The notes beneath the pieces are model-generated. The model saw only the letters and a program-made list of their open reading frames with translations. It had not been told where the DNA came from and did no database searches. From Haliotis asinina (Eukaryota > Mollusca > Gastropoda > Lepetellida > Haliotidae), in assembly GCF_037392515.1 (NCBI RefSeq), contig NC_090283.1:25870249-25934248 (forward strand): a stretch of 64,000 nt of DNA, given 5' to 3'. This document shows positions 29,501-41,831 of this stretch, piece after piece; the first letter of the stretch is position 1, and each line of letters starts with the position of its first letter. The position numbers and the translations under genes were made by a program.

Positions 29501-32500
29501 TATGTGTCCAAGGCCGCCTTCGACATGGCGTAGATACCCACTGTTGGAGACTGCATGGGAGGAAAGGTGGATATTTTGAATGGGTTTTGTATGATAGATG
29601 AAAGTCACAGATGCAGATGATTTACTTACGGTGATACCAATATCTAAAATGATGACTTAGGATAAAGTTCGTTTTCTGACCCATCAAAACAAGAGCATGT
29701 CATGAACCAAGTGTGTTGTTCATTAATCTTTGTAGCCTGAGCAAATCAGATTGGGTCTGAGGCATTTTTCAGATTAACTGAACAACGGGAATCACCCACT
29801 CCAATTAGGTATTATTTTAATACCTGATGATTGTATGGGGTGATCATAGAAAACAGGATACACAGGAGACACAAACAAAGAAGCAAGTGACCTGCCAATG
29901 GAGACACAACAAAGTTGACGCGCAGCTGTTCAACGTTCCTCGTACTCCTTGGAAACTCTCAAGCAACAAAACAAAAGAGAAACAATTGAAATTGCCACTA
30001 CTAATTCTTTCTTTACTCGCACAACATTCATTCGGCCATGCCTTTCGATTTTGCGTGTGATGCATGTAGATTGAAATCGATCTGTTGGGTTTGAAGGGAT
30101 TGGTTTTACGGGTTATAAATTACTCTTGTATTTGCGAACATCACACTCACAATTGTACTCGTGGTGCACGTGGAAATGTTAACAACACATCCTGAAACAA
30201 AAACACTGATTTGTTAAGCCATATAACGAGTGACACACATAACATCCTACTGCAAAAGCTTGGAAAGTAGCAGATTTTAGATTTTAACATCTCATTTATA
30301 TATTAGGTGTTTTAAAATATAATTTTATGGCCTATGATAAGGACGCAATATGTTTGTATGTTTGGATCACTGCAGTAGTATCCTTTGTGGAAACACTTTA
30401 TTGATGGAACATACAGTATATCTTCCTGTTAAACATTGAGTTTTCTTAAATCTTGAGAAAACACGGCGTTTTGAAATAATGTTAGGTCTAAAATCATACT
30501 CCTAGCAAAAAATTCCAGTACCTTTAGATTCAATCAAATACGGTGCAACTAGCTGTGTCAAAAACACAGGCGCCTCCACGTTTATGGCCATGAGACTGTC
30601 GTACAGCTCTTTTGTTGCTGATTGCAGTGGACTTGTAGCTGTGATCCCAGCGTTGTTCACCTAAACACGGCCAAAGATACTACAGTTGCTTGCTGACAAC
30701 CAGTAATGTGATGAGTATATATTCCAGTGAATCGTGTGATTGATAATATGATAATATGACATGATATCAACCAGGCATCCAATGATGGCTTTTTACAATT
30801 ATGGTTTGGTCAAGCGGTTCCTACATTGGTACAAATCTGGTTCAGGATCCTAGATCTGGACTTGTCCATGCTGTTATTGCCATCATATACACATGGTCAT
30901 AAGGAAAGCCACGCTACACCAAAACAAGGCGTACTGGACGTAATGTAGCTTACATTATTTTACCCACAAAGGGAAAAAATCATTGGGGACATGCTTCTAA
31001 CCCTTGTTATGGTGTTATGATCAGTGACTTTGTGGGATTGATCTGTAACTAAGCCAGATTTGTAAAGATCTACGAGCTACAAGCTACAGGACTTGTTTGC
31101 GTATGAAAGGTTTCCAATATCGCCAGAATACTGATGAGGAGTTTAGGTGTAAGTTGTTTCCACGCTTGATTTGAATTGACATTGAACGACAAATTTCTAC
31201 TTTCAAACTAAATTCCACAAGCAGGTTGTCATTGAAAAAAACGTATGAAAAATGTATATGCTTTCTTTAGACATACATTTCTTAATGCTATTTTCTGACT
31301 TCTGTTCTTCTGCTTATTATAGAACATGGAATCTTTCTGCATTCCTGTATATTTACCAATTGTAAAGTTGTAAAGTACAACCCAAATACTCGAAACACTG
31401 TTTTATGAAAAGAGTGTTCTACCCATCAATGTAACCTTCTGCTATTTGTGATAAAAGAGGCCTCAAATCTGTTACGTGTTTCGGAAACTACTTATGTGTT
31501 CTTAACAATAGTCGAGTTCAGCAGCCTAGATCACGAGCAATACATAGACATTGAACGATATGGCCTTAATACTGATTGCTGATCCCCGATGGCTGTGCAT
31601 CGATTTTTTTCTCAACCAGTTATGATTTGGCAATGAAGAGAAATCTTCAAGTTTGTCACATAATCACAGTGTATCGTATTATGGTATGAAATCATTTGAA
31701 ATCAGATCTACAAAGAACATAATTGAGAAGTGGTGGCCAGTAACCTTTGCTTGTCACGAGAACACGCGCCCCTTGGAAACCCTACAGCATGGACCGATGT
31801 TCACAATATCACTCACTGGAATTTGTGGTCCTGCCTCTGTGGGAAGTGAATGTCTTTTTTATCAAGACATCAGTTTCAAGCAATGAGTTCAACTGGACGT
31901 GTCTGGTTCCAGATTATTTACCAAAAACTGAAACATCGCAGTTGTTTTCGTTCTGATGGTATGCATCCAACCCTTCTAAAGTATTGCATGTACTCACCAG
32001 AATGTCTATTTTCCCGAACTTCTTCCTGGTTGCTTCCACCAAAGTCTTCCTGAAAGCATCCTGTGTGATGTCACCAACGTTTGTGAGAACATTCTGAAAC
32101 CGAACGTTAGTGCGCTATTGAAAACCATTCCATCAGTATGAATGGACACTTGCCTCCACTTGCCAGTGACGAAATACAGTCAATAACAGGTTAAGGAAGT
32201 AACCTTTTGACTTTCGAAAAGTGCCGATTTGTAGTTGTTCTATTACAAACATCATGTGGTCACTCCACGCCTTAAGGGCTCGAATCGCTGTCATTCATGT
32301 CGCTAGGGACAGATTGGGTCATGTCAACATGCGTATATTGGTATTGATTGTATACAAGTGATTCCCTTGAATAGCTCAAGATTTCTCAGTAGGTGTCTAT
32401 TTACTTCAGAAGCTTCCGTCTTGCAGTTCTTGGCCACTTCCTCCAAATTTTTCTCGTTCCTACCAGTCAGTGACAGTTTGGCTCCTTCTCTCGCAAGTAC

Positions 32501-33503
32501 TGTTGCAATTCCTGCCCCAATTCCCGAACTGGAACCTGAAAGGAAGAATGATCCACGCCATGCATTCATTTCCCGATTCCCAGCTCGTGGTTCTGTGTGT
32601 GTGTGTGCGTGTGCGTGTGCGTGTGCGTGCGCGTGTGCGTAATCGCATGAGTGGAGTTTCCAAATTACGCCAAGCTTGTAAGGGGTAGTGATCAAGGTTT
32701 TAGTGGTCACAGTAAGTGTTTAGAAAAACATTTCATCTTGTCTGTTAAGACGGTGTGCAGCGGATCAAACTATCATCATTACAGCTTGTTCAGCTTGACG
32801 TGAGCTACTCTACATATGCATGACCAGGGAGGTTAAATGGCACAAACGGCTGGTGGAGACAACTTCATTACATAGGGGAGCTGGCTACCTAAAATGCACG
32901 GAATAGGAAACATTAAACCTTCTGTAGCTAATTTTTAAAGGAAGTTAGGACATTGCTGACGATTTCTCGGCGACCTTGTCTCGGCTATTCGAACATGTTG
33001 ACAATCACTTGACAAAGGCGCACCCCACCACAATGATAAACCCAACTAGCTGTGACACGGTCACGCAATGCATTAGTATTCACTTTATCAGGTCAAACCG
33101 AATAACCTGCACATGCATCAGCGTGTGGGCTTTCGGCGGAGTATGCACATTTCCTACGACTAAACTCATATATGTGAAATTAGACACATGGTTTGACCAG
33201 TCAGAATCAGTGTCGTTCACCAGAGGGAGGAATGTGATTAACGTTAATAAATTTCTTCTAAATATCATTTAAAATGGGCTCATCTCCTCATACAACAAGT
33301 ATTTGTCTCACAGACGAAACTTCGGGCGTGCACACATCCTCATACAACTGACGCAAACACAACTTTTGCCACAGTGATCTTCCTTACGTGTGTCTAACAT
33401 GCCAATCCCCGGGGATACAAACACATAAAATGCAGATCCTAATAATACTTTCAACACGAAGAATTTCACCTGTGATGAGCGCAACTTTTCCTCTCAATGC
33501 CAT
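20543..33503 (-). CDS. Short-chain dehydrogenase/reductase (SDR), split host gene
   Basis: This is an NAD(P)(H)-dependent oxidoreductase of the classical FabG-like SDR type; substrate unknown. Exons on the minus strand: 33470-33503 (MALRGKVALIT, strong start context GCCATGG); 32405-32535 (cofactor motif GSSSGIGAG); 31998-32093; 30522-30660 (VNNAG); 29481-29550 (active site YAMSK); 27275-27311 (GVRVNAVN); 20543-20707 (PIGRAGTTEEIGHIVAFLAS to the stop). Borders are GT-AG and phases agree where neighbouring exons join. The piece between ESK and SPTVG should hold the catalytic serine. A 26-bp candidate at 29630-29655 fits in phase but shows no serine. The piece after NAVN was also not found. LINE and SINE insertions fill the introns. 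It could be intact with missed exons, or damaged. Confidence 0.85.
20708..20984. other. SDR intron, no feature recognised
   Basis: Intronic DNA just upstream (in gene sense) of the last SDR exon. The missing exon that should follow NAVN would be expected between here and 22680, but I could not see it. Confidence 0.35.
20985..21125 (+). repeat. Diverged SINE-type dispersed repeat fragment
   Basis: It contains ACTCGATTATTTACAGACCG followed by AGCTGGAACATTGCTGAG. This is the core of the same repeat family seen at 21640-21720, here without an ACTC tail. Confidence 0.5.
21640..21720 (+). repeat. SINE-type repeat fragment with ACTC tail
   Basis: It holds GGTGATATTGCTGGAATATTGCTAAATGCGGCGTAAAACTAAACTCACTC-like sequence, the tail half of the tRNA-derived SINE seen on the minus strand at 55530-55675. 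Confidence 0.6.
21805..21950 (+). repeat. Dispersed repeat with TGAG head, copy 1
   Basis: It starts GTGAGTGAGT and continues with CATCGGCAATATTTCATCCA and ATCGTGACGAGAACATG. It pairs with 22335-22480 at high identity, and the two flank a pair of LINE RT fragments. Confidence 0.65.
21955..22330 (-). mobile_element. Two overlapping RT fragments of the RNase H-type LINE
   Basis: On the minus strand, 22090-22330 and 21955-22085 both match the RT region of LINE copies 2 and 3 around the motif GVPQGS, so the same short segment is present twice in the same orientation. Both pieces are decayed. They sit between two copies of a TGAG-headed dispersed repeat. Confidence 0.75.
22335..22480 (+). repeat. 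Dispersed repeat with TGAG head, copy 2
   Basis: It matches 21805-21950: GAGTGAGTATATATTTAACG, CATATCGTGACGAGAACATT, and then ACAAAAACCTGTCAGCAAGG against the first copy's similar sequence. Confidence 0.65.
22683..27218 (-). mobile_element. LINE copy 2 (RNase H-type, I/Nimb-like), inside the SDR gene
   Basis: On the minus strand it runs from the GC-rich 5' region (about 26650-27218) through ORF1 (about 25400-26650, zinc knuckles CALCGEKSHTTEDC and CTNC...), endonuclease (24858-25375, GDLNGHNPLW), RT (23050-24450, with LFVDD) and the start of RNase H (22740-22850). It is truncated within RNase H at ~22683. About 0.3 kb of the RT N-terminal region is missing near 23930 relative to copy 3. ORF1 and ORF2 contain many stops and frame changes, and the RNase H DGSK motif is altered to a stop. 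It is an inactive copy lying between the last two recognised SDR exons. Confidence 0.9.
27926..29240 (-). mobile_element. Old non-LTR retrotransposon RT relic
   Basis: On the minus strand, pieces of a reverse transcriptase are visible: CMLSPLRFTLYINELATE (about 28600-28670), LLYADDVANTTDTARG (about 28500-28560) and then WGLALNINKSQIVVFRNG and the thumb region (27926-28348). They lie in different frames with several stops, so this is an old copy. It belongs to a family different from LINE copies 1-3 (YADD rather than FVDD). It lies in the SDR intron between 27311 and 29481. Confidence 0.75.
32595..32640 (+). repeat. (GT)n/(GTGTGC)n microsatellite
   Basis: This GT/GC dinucleotide run lies about 60 bp upstream (in gene sense) of the SDR cofactor exon (32405-32535), in the preceding intron. 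It could affect splicing if it expands. Confidence 0.9.
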
Positions 33504-35950
33504 GGCAACAGGAATTCAATGATCCAGAAGCCGAATTACAGTTATACGTATTTCACGGCTAGGAGTGAACCTAATATATCGCCACAGGTACATCCGGCGA
33601 AGTCACATGCAGCTATGTGCACCCTTGCGCTTATACTGCAAGTAAGTGACCTCAGTCCAGCGCTATCGTTATGTAACCTTGACACAAAACCTGAATCTTC
33701 ACAGCACACTATGTACCGCCATCTCGCTAAATGTTGTCTACGGGCTGTGTCTTGCCTAGAAACAACAACCTGATCTTTCAGTAGTGTGAAGGTTGTGGGC
33801 AGATTTGGCGTGCTAGTGTACCTGTGAGTAAATAAATATTAGTTTAAATTGTTCACTTTTTGTTGGTGTAGCTTGAGATTTCAATCACACGCAGCCAAAC
33901 ATTCAAACATTATTAAAACACAGTTATCATTTATCGAAGATACACGAAATGGATTCATGATTGACAAAAAAACAAATATACAAAATTATAGGCGTATAAT
34001 CGCAAATTAAAACTGCAATATTCTGTACTTGAGTTTACCTCTCTCAAAACGAAGCAGCCGAGATACCGAAACCAGTCAGAGCCGGTGGGTGTGCACTCGT
34101 GTGTAACGAAGTTATTCTCAGTGGCCACTGGTTCATTTGCCGATACCCTTAGCCGGCTCTTTGTTTTTAGCTTATAAGCCAGAAAGTGTTGATTTCAAAA
34201 TGCATGTGGTCAGAGATTGAACTTGTGCATTGCATATTGTCATTAGCAGACAGGCAGGCAGACATATAGGTGTCAATAAACCAGACATTGAGTCTGATAA
34301 TGACAATCAACATGTTTTGTTTACGTAACGAGTAGATTATTTACTTATTTGTGTACACAGCCAAGATTAGACTACTGCTCACGACCCCATACTCGGGGCA
34401 GGCATCCTGTTTCAAGCTCCGCAAACCTATTCACTGCGTATACGTTATGGACGCAGCGCAGCGTAGATGTTGAAACCACTTTTTTCTCCAGCGCTGCGTG
34501 AAAATTAGTGAATTGTTTTAACTCCGATTTTGTGGCCTTTTTTTTATCGTGTTTTTTTCTCAACTTTACAAGTTGAATTGCTTTTTTTTTTTTATTTCGG
34601 TAAGTGCAAAGTTGTGTTTTACGTATCATATGACCTTTAAGGGACAATCAAACGTGGTTGACGTATATATAATATACGGGCGTGTCTTCACAACTGACTG
34701 ATGTGTGCTCTGAATGGATGTGTTTCACATCAATGTCCAAGCTAAATGACTGAAACAAACCGATGCTGGAAAAGATAAACATGGGATTTATATTACGAGC
34801 AACGTTCACCAGCATGTGACACTGACAGATGCTTGGAAACCATTCGTGAATTACTAGTATGAAACTAGATGGCATGGTATTAGTAGCAGTGTCCCACGGA
34901 ACTCTTGACAACAAGCTTTTGGTATAGGTATTTCATGATGGGAGACAATCAATCATGACTTTGTATCGCGATGTGTGTTCTGAATAATAATTATGGTTTT
35001 GTGTGGTATTGTTAAAAGGTCAAAATGTATCCCTAGAGCAGCAGAGAATTACATCAGATTCCACATACACTTGTGTAGTTTGGCTCTTGAGTCATAAGAC
35101 ACTGTATGGAGACAGAGAGTCTAAGGATAATGGCCTTTGGCCATAAGTTAGATATGTCTGTCGTAAGAAACAGAACACAATAACAGATCAGTAAAAAGAG
35201 GAGTGACCGAACGTCACCCATAATTCTCCAATCATAATATTCATCAGTGCTAGAACGAATGTAGGATTAACGAATCAAAACGATGAACAGAAACATGTGA
35301 TCAGGCCAGGCTCGAACCATTTAAAAATACAGACTGGGCACTATGCGAGTGGTGAGCGCTTTTAAGTGATGCAAACCAGTCTTCGTCACTGAGTTCCCCA
35401 GTGTGGTACGAGCCTACGCTGTCTTATGGTGAAATTGAATTTAGAGATGTACTGAGACAGAGTGAATACTATGCAAGTATAAAACTTGGTGCTGTGTTTA
35501 TCTATTAATGTATGTGTACCGTTATATAAATGTAATGTGGTTAGTCAGGAGTCCAGGTCGTCCGACCCCTCTCTCCGGGGCGGCCCAACTACCTTCGACA
35601 CTCTGAACGACCACAAGCAGTAATTAATTGTGGTACGGTTTACTGGCTGTGCCTTTCTCTGCACTCCTCCCTCGTAATAAATAGTGAACTGTGTCATTTT
35701 AATAATAGTTTGTTAAACATCATTTTTACTTTAAGGAACGATATTCTGAAAAAAAACCCACAGAGTTAGTATAATGTTCTGACTATGATCAGCGTTTCAG
35801 TGAGTATGTTATGTTTATTTGTTTTCGAGCTAGACTGCAATTCATCCGTCCGCTTTTGAGCCAAACGGACTATACACCCGTATACCGCGTGCACCTGATT
35901 TTTGTGATATTTTATATCAGGATTTCGATGAGGGTTGAGATGAGAAAATA
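33504..35950. other. Upstream of the SDR gene; no gene recognised
   Basis: The first few hundred bases should contain the SDR promoter and 5' UTR, but I see no clear TATA box. The rest has only short ORFs, including a Lys-rich 91-codon frame at 34372-34647 (minus) with no recognisable domain. Confidence 0.4.
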
Positions 35951-37449
35951 TGCTGCTCACAAAAAGTAGGGGATAATGAAAAGTAAAGACAAACAAAATC
36001 AACGTCTGCAAACTATGTGCATGTGCAGACGAGTAAGTCTGTGAACTGTTGGCAACAAATGATCTTTGGTAATGATGCGGCTGACCTTTGTGGACACTGT
36101 CAAGTTCATAAGGGGCGGTAATCCAAATGTCACAGTCCGCGTAATAGCGGGTAGGCCCACCATTAGCAGCCAGGCAAGCTTGACACCTACGTCTCATACT
36201 CCTAATGAGTCGACCAATGTCAGGTTGGGGAATCCTCTGCCATTCATCTTGGAGTGCCACGCCCAGTTGCGCCAAGTCTTGACATGAGGGATGACGCCCC
36301 TGCAGTCGTCGTCCGAGTATATCCCACACATACTCAATGGTGGAGAGGTCGGGCAAACATTGCTGGCCAAAGAAGAGTTTGGATTTGGTGTTGCTGGAGA
36401 TGATCAAGGACAACACGAGCAAGGTGAGCCCTGGCGTTATCATCCTGGAACACAAAACCTTGACCGTAGCGACGTGCAAACGGCAGGACAAGTGACGTGA
36501 TGATGTTGTCACGGTAGAAGAGCCCAGTGACTCTCCCTTGGCAAACGTGCAGATCGGTCCCACCAGTCAAAGTGATCCACCCAACACCTTCACACATCCC
36601 CTTCCATACCGATTGTATGGAATCATGGAAGTTGGTTGTTGGCGTTCCCCACTTCGACGCCAGACCCGATGACGACCGTCATTGAAGTCCAACGTGAACC
36701 TTGACTCGTCACTAAACATAACGTGGGACCACCAGCCATTTGTCCACCTCTGATGACCTTGACATCACTCTCTCCGGGCCTGCCTGTGTCGGTCTGTTAG
36801 GGGCAAGGGAATGTAAGGTCGCCGTGATCGGAGGAGGGAAGCATGGAGACGGTTGCGTGTTGTCTGTGTCGAGATGCGATTCCCGGTGGCCTGTATGTGT
36901 ACTTGCTGCAGCTGTGTCGAGTTTTGTAGACGATCAACGTTGGTCATCACGTCTGGTGATACATTTGGGACGCCCACTTCGTGGTCGGTCGGCTACTCGA
37001 CCAGCTGCTTGGGAACGTGTCCACAGCCAGCTGAAGACAGACTGTGAAACGCCAAGCTGTACTGCTGTGTAGGCTTGTGTTCTTCCGGCCTGGAGCATCC
37101 CTATGCCTCTCAATCGTCAATAGTCTTCTCGAAGTCTTTGCATTGTGCATATTAGTGGTAAGGTGGTAGGACGTTGTCAGAGAACAACATTTATAGCCAT
37201 TGATGCACATAAGGCACGTGCATTCCGCCAAATGCACGAGTGAAACATGGTCTGATTTTTTAAGACCCACCCTTGGTACGTTTGGGCGCAACCCTTCATA
37301 ACCCCAGTACACGCCGAGATCAAAGTGCATCATGGGAGGGTTGCCCAGTGATTGTTCTCAATCATGTCTAAAGTAATCAGAGGAGTATGCATTCCTATGG
37401 TGTAGTCACTGATTTCAACTTCAATATCCCCTACTTTTTGTGAGCAGTA
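35951..37449 (-). mobile_element. Tc1/mariner DNA transposon, decayed
   Basis: Inverted ends match (CTGCTCACAAAAAGTAGGGG at about 35954 and its complement ending at about 37447), with TA at the borders. On the minus strand the transposase has an HTH region (about 36800-37050), then FSDESRF (first Asp, about 36700), FVFQDDNARAH (second Asp, about 36430) and LPDLSTIEYVWD (Glu, about 36330), a DD34E-type triad. The frames change between these pieces at least twice (for example between FVFQDDN and LPDLST), so it cannot make a full transposase. Element length ~1.5 kb is normal for Tc1. Confidence 0.88.
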
Positions 37450-37639
37450 TACAAGGCGATAACCATCTCTGTAGCAATGTTTGCAGTACTTTTAACCACC
37501 TGACACTAGTTACGACATAGTGGAGTCTGTGGGGTTTTCTTGAAAAAACAAATGTTTAAGACGATCCCTATCGTTGTTTTTCTTCTGGATGTTCCTAGGT
37601 TCTCTTCTCGCGGATAAGTTATCTCCCCTTTTAGCAGAT

Positions 37640-39955
37640 ATATATCAGAAACATTCAGGTAAAATATGTTAAGTCCAACAATCAAAACAGGCGTCATCAC
37701 GTGCATTCCAAAGGCTAACAAAAATAGACAGTTGTTAAAAAACTGGCGCCCAATGTCCCTACTAAATTCTGTGTATAAAATACTCAGTACGTGTATAACC
37801 ACTGTATAAAAACTGTGAATACACTAATTCATGAAACTCAGACAGGGTTTATCCCTGGAAGATGTATTAGTGAGAACATTAGACAGTTATATGATATTAT
37901 GTTTGAAGCAAAATTACAGGGTAAAAGGGGACTGTTGTTACTTATTGACTTTGAAAAAGCTTTTGACACTGTCTCTAAAGAATTTATAATTCTAACAATA
38001 GGGAAATTTGGCTATGGATCCAATATGGAAAAATGGATCAAAATATTAAGCAATAATCCTACATCTTGTGTTATACAAAATGGTCATTTATCTCAATTGT
38101 TTCACAATGGAAGGGGCTCTAGACAAGGCGACCCGGTCACTCCCTACATATTCCTTTTAGTGGCAGAAATTTTAGGAATAATAATCCGTAACATCAGTGC
38201 AATAAAAGGAATTACGTTGAATAATACTGAACATAAAATTGATGATACTGAATTATCTCTTGATGGATGTGAAGAAAGATTAAACATAGCAACTGACACC
38301 CTAAATAATTTCTACAAAATGTCAGGTTTAAGAATAAACGAGAGAAGATTAAAGCAATATGGATAGGCTCAATGGCAGGTAGTAACATGATGTTATGTCA
38401 GGATCTTAAGCTTGATTGGCGCAGTGGGGATTTTGATGTATTAGGAATAAAGCTTAATCCTAACTTGAATAACCTTTGGGTAATAAAGAATAGAAATTAT
38501 TAGTAGGACTCTAGGGAATTGGAGGAAAAGAATTTTGACATTGATAGGGAAAATAACGGTTGTTAAAACTTTAGCACTCTCATCATTGGTGCATATAATC
38601 ACTTCACTCCCAAATCCTCCAAAGGAATTCATTGATAAAATAAACGATATATTTTATAAATCCACCTGGAATGATAAGCGCGATAAGATAAAGCGAACAA
38701 CACTTATTAGAAAATATGAAGAAGGGGGACTCAGAATGGTTAATGTAGAGGTATTCATAAACTCATTAAAACTGTCAGTATTAAATAAATATCTCCAAAA
38801 TAAAAACACTAGCCCTAGTACCTTTCCATTCAAGGATATATTACTACTTGGAGCCAACATTGAAAATTATGTGAAAATAATGAATCCCTATTGGAACGAT
38901 GTGTTGGCAGCATGGGGAATATTTTATAGAACTCATAAAACTGATTTTACAGATATTAATCAAATCTTATCTGAACCCCTTTGGTTCAACCATCAATTCA
39001 AAAATAGTATTTTATTATAAGACATTGGTATTTTAAGGGTATTCACTCTATAAGAGACTTGTGTAATGATCAAGGTATTTTGTCATTTAATGAACTTAAG
39101 AAAACTTACAAAATTAACGGCACAGTTCTTGATTACTACCGGGTTCTTTCACATATACCAAGAAAATGGAAAGATACTATTAGAAATAATCTATTGATTC
39201 TTCATAATCACTATCTCAGCACATCACAGATATGTTTACTTTCAGCACCAAAGAGGTCAAGATATTTCTATGATAAGCTTATAAGTCCTGAAAATTTCCC
39301 TTCTACATGTGAAAAATGGCAACAACTCTTTGACACTGTAATCCCATGGGAACACATTTTTAAAGATTATAGAAGATGCACAAAAGATACTAAATTGATT
39401 GACTTTCAATTTAAATTTATTCATAATATTATATACACAAAAAAAGAATTACTGAAAATGAAATTAGTTGATGATGAACTTTGCTCTTTTTGTAACTTAG
39501 TGTCTGAAAATTTGATACATATTTATTGGGAATGTGAATGTGTGAAAACATTCTGGTTGAAACTGAAAGAATATATTGACAATAAAACAACAGAAAAATT
39601 TACCCTGGCAAAATAAACAGTATTAATTGGCGGAAATGAAGGACTTAATGAACCATGCTGGTAAAAAATACATTCATGTATCAAGTATTAAAAACACCAA
39701 GTTATCACTGGATGCATTTCTAACAATACTGGGTGATATTTTCAAAACTGAAAAGTTTATTGCTACTAAGAATAATAAAATGTTACAATGTGACGGAAAA
39801 TGGTCACCACTGCTGCCATATATCCAGTATGTATATTTTTTATCCATAAGAACTTTTGTCTCATTGTGTACTTGTGCTGTTGCATCATTTGTTTGTGTAC
39901 CTGCCTACTGAGTTGAATGAATAGAAATAATAATAATAATAATAATAATTTATCT
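37640..39955 (+). mobile_element. L1/Tx1-like LINE, 5'-truncated
   Basis: The RT begins at about 37660 (ITCIPKANKNRQ, NWRPMSLLNSVYKILS), continues with GFIPGRCISENIR and LLLIDFEKAFDTV (37791-38366), and the C-terminal region follows (38535-39911) with the Cys-rich CSFCNLVSENLIHIYWEC. The element ends in a (TAA)n tail at 39925-39950. The YADD catalytic site is damaged: the line reads KIDDTELSLDG where QYADDT is expected. At least four frame breaks are present. It has no endonuclease domain because of 5' truncation. Confidence 0.88.
39925..39950 (+). repeat. (TAA)n tail
   Basis: An AATAATAAT run at the 3' end of the L1/Tx1-like LINE, marking its insertion end. Confidence 0.9.
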
Positions 39956-40558
39956 CCCCTGACACTGGGAACGGCCACAATTTGTGGGTAACGGAGGTAG
40001 GGTTTACTAACACCTAAATGCCAGTTACGACAGTGTTTCTCACAGCGAACTCGGCAGTGAAACTACATGCAGTCATATAGCGGCCGTATGAAGTCGTGTG
40101 GAGATTCAATTCAGCCCACAACCACCTGAACCTAATTGTCGGAGGATTTCACGAACACAATACAGTTATATTCTACATATCTAATGGATGCTGAGATTTT
40201 TAATTGGTTACCGGCAGAATCAAATGGAGTACACATATTAAACAAACGGTACTATAATATTGGGTTTGGTGGCGTTCGTTACTGAGTAAGATGGGAATAT
40301 TTAAATATGTATCGGGTACTTTGTGAGATTTCTTGCTACTCTTAAACAAAACTGGCATGCCTTGGAACCATTTTATTCAAATGTTCAAATTATGTTCTAT
40401 TTAAGGGATTGTTACTCATGGAAAGATATCTCTCCATCTATAGTCCTAAACATTTCAGAAACTGTTTCACAAAATTTCAATGAGGAGAAACGTCCAGCAG
40501 AGACAGGAAGATACACTAATGCACCAAACTGTTTAAGATCATGCCTTCTTCGTGCTTT

Positions 40559-40700
40559 TATGAGTGAGTGAGTGAGTGAGTATGGTTTTACGCCACTTTC
40601 AGCAATTTTTCAACGATATCACCACGACAAGTGGGTTTCGCACATTGTATCCATGCAAGATGTATCACACTTTATTATGTTGTAGAGTTATGCCAATGGG
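40559..40700 (-). repeat. tRNA-derived-type SINE copy, diverged
   Basis: The + strand reads (GAGT)n, then TATGGTTTTACGCCACTTTC, AGCAATTTTTCAACGATATC and a decayed tRNA-like head. It matches the better copy at 55530-55675. Confidence 0.65.
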
Positions 40701-41831
40701 CATTGCAGAACTTTCTACACGTTTACCCCGGCAGCTACCCTTGTAACAAGCCCACCCTATTGTTATCTTTAAAATTTACCGTTAACTAAACTTACGTGTA
40801 TTCTCTCCACATGCCACAAGTACACCAAAGCGAATGGTAATAATGTCAGTGTTTATTATGATTGCCAATACATAAAGATTAACCAATATATCAGTGAGAA
40901 GAGACAAAAAGAACAAATTAGTAATAACCTCACCCGATTAAAGAGCAACCAACCAAGTACACTGAAATACTGAGGATTAAGTAAAGAATCATAGATAATA
41001 CATTGGCTCAAATGTTTAGCAGCAGCAGAAGACACCCTATTAGAGAAGTACTCAGTACTGTCATGAATGAGACACCTCCTCCTTTGTTGGATTCCAGGCA
41101 GGTAAATGCCTTGGAAGGTAGAAGGAAACCGCCAGTTAGATACGGCTTGTCTCAGTCTTGCTCTTTGATAGGTTTGACCAGCTTTCTAGAAAATATTGTC
41201 CGGAAACTACTTGATCAGTACACAACAAGTACACAAATAAGAAACGAGCTCATTGCTGTGGTGATGTCGAGACTGGTATGTTGAAATACTAAGGATTAGG
41301 TTAGCAATCAGTAAAGTTACTACCAGGGCTGAAATGTTTGGCAGCAGAACATGACAGATCCTTTCACAGACGTGCACAGTGCTCTCACAAATGTCCAGGT
41401 TTGGCCGCAGATCCTATGAATCAGACACGTCTTCCATTCCGGAATTCTGAACCAGTAGATACTTCGCACAGTAGAAGGAAACCTCGAATCAGCCTCATCT
41501 GGCTGGGTACAACCAACTTATAGAAACAGCTATCTGCATGGTTTTGAACAGTCCTGAAGTAAGCATACAAGTACACAAGGTCCTCACAGAGGTCCTCTCC
41601 ATTGTAACAGAGGCGTCAAACCTTGTGACAGACGGACGTCATTTATGAGCTGCAATATGCTATGTATAGGACGGATGAATATATGTGTATACTACAATGG
41701 ATTCTTTTTTTAAATATGTGAACGATCAGCTTATCAAGGCATGGCAATTACATTATTCAAGAAGGTAAGAAGGAACTAAGATAAGATACAATGACCTACT
41801 TTACCCGGTTTAATACAGGTTCTCATTAACA
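40701..41831. other. No gene recognised; a diverged ~315-bp direct repeat
   Basis: Two blocks, about 40965-41285 and 41282-41600, share TGAAATACT-A/G-AGGATTA, AAATGTTT-GCAGCAG, GTAGAAGGAAACC and CAAGTACACAA in the same order. The first has an open frame of 93 codons (41003-41284) with no known domain. The second is interrupted. This could be an old exon duplication or an unknown repeat. Confidence 0.45.

Noticed and set aside
29339-29533. Plus-strand ORF ending in YVSKAAFDMA, like an SDR active site
   Set aside because: The minus strand of the same bases encodes a better match (YAMSKAALDTYTRYLAQ) with correct splice sites, in line with the other SDR exons.
34372-34647. Lys-rich 91-codon minus-strand ORF
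   Set aside because: Low complexity, no domain, no supporting context.
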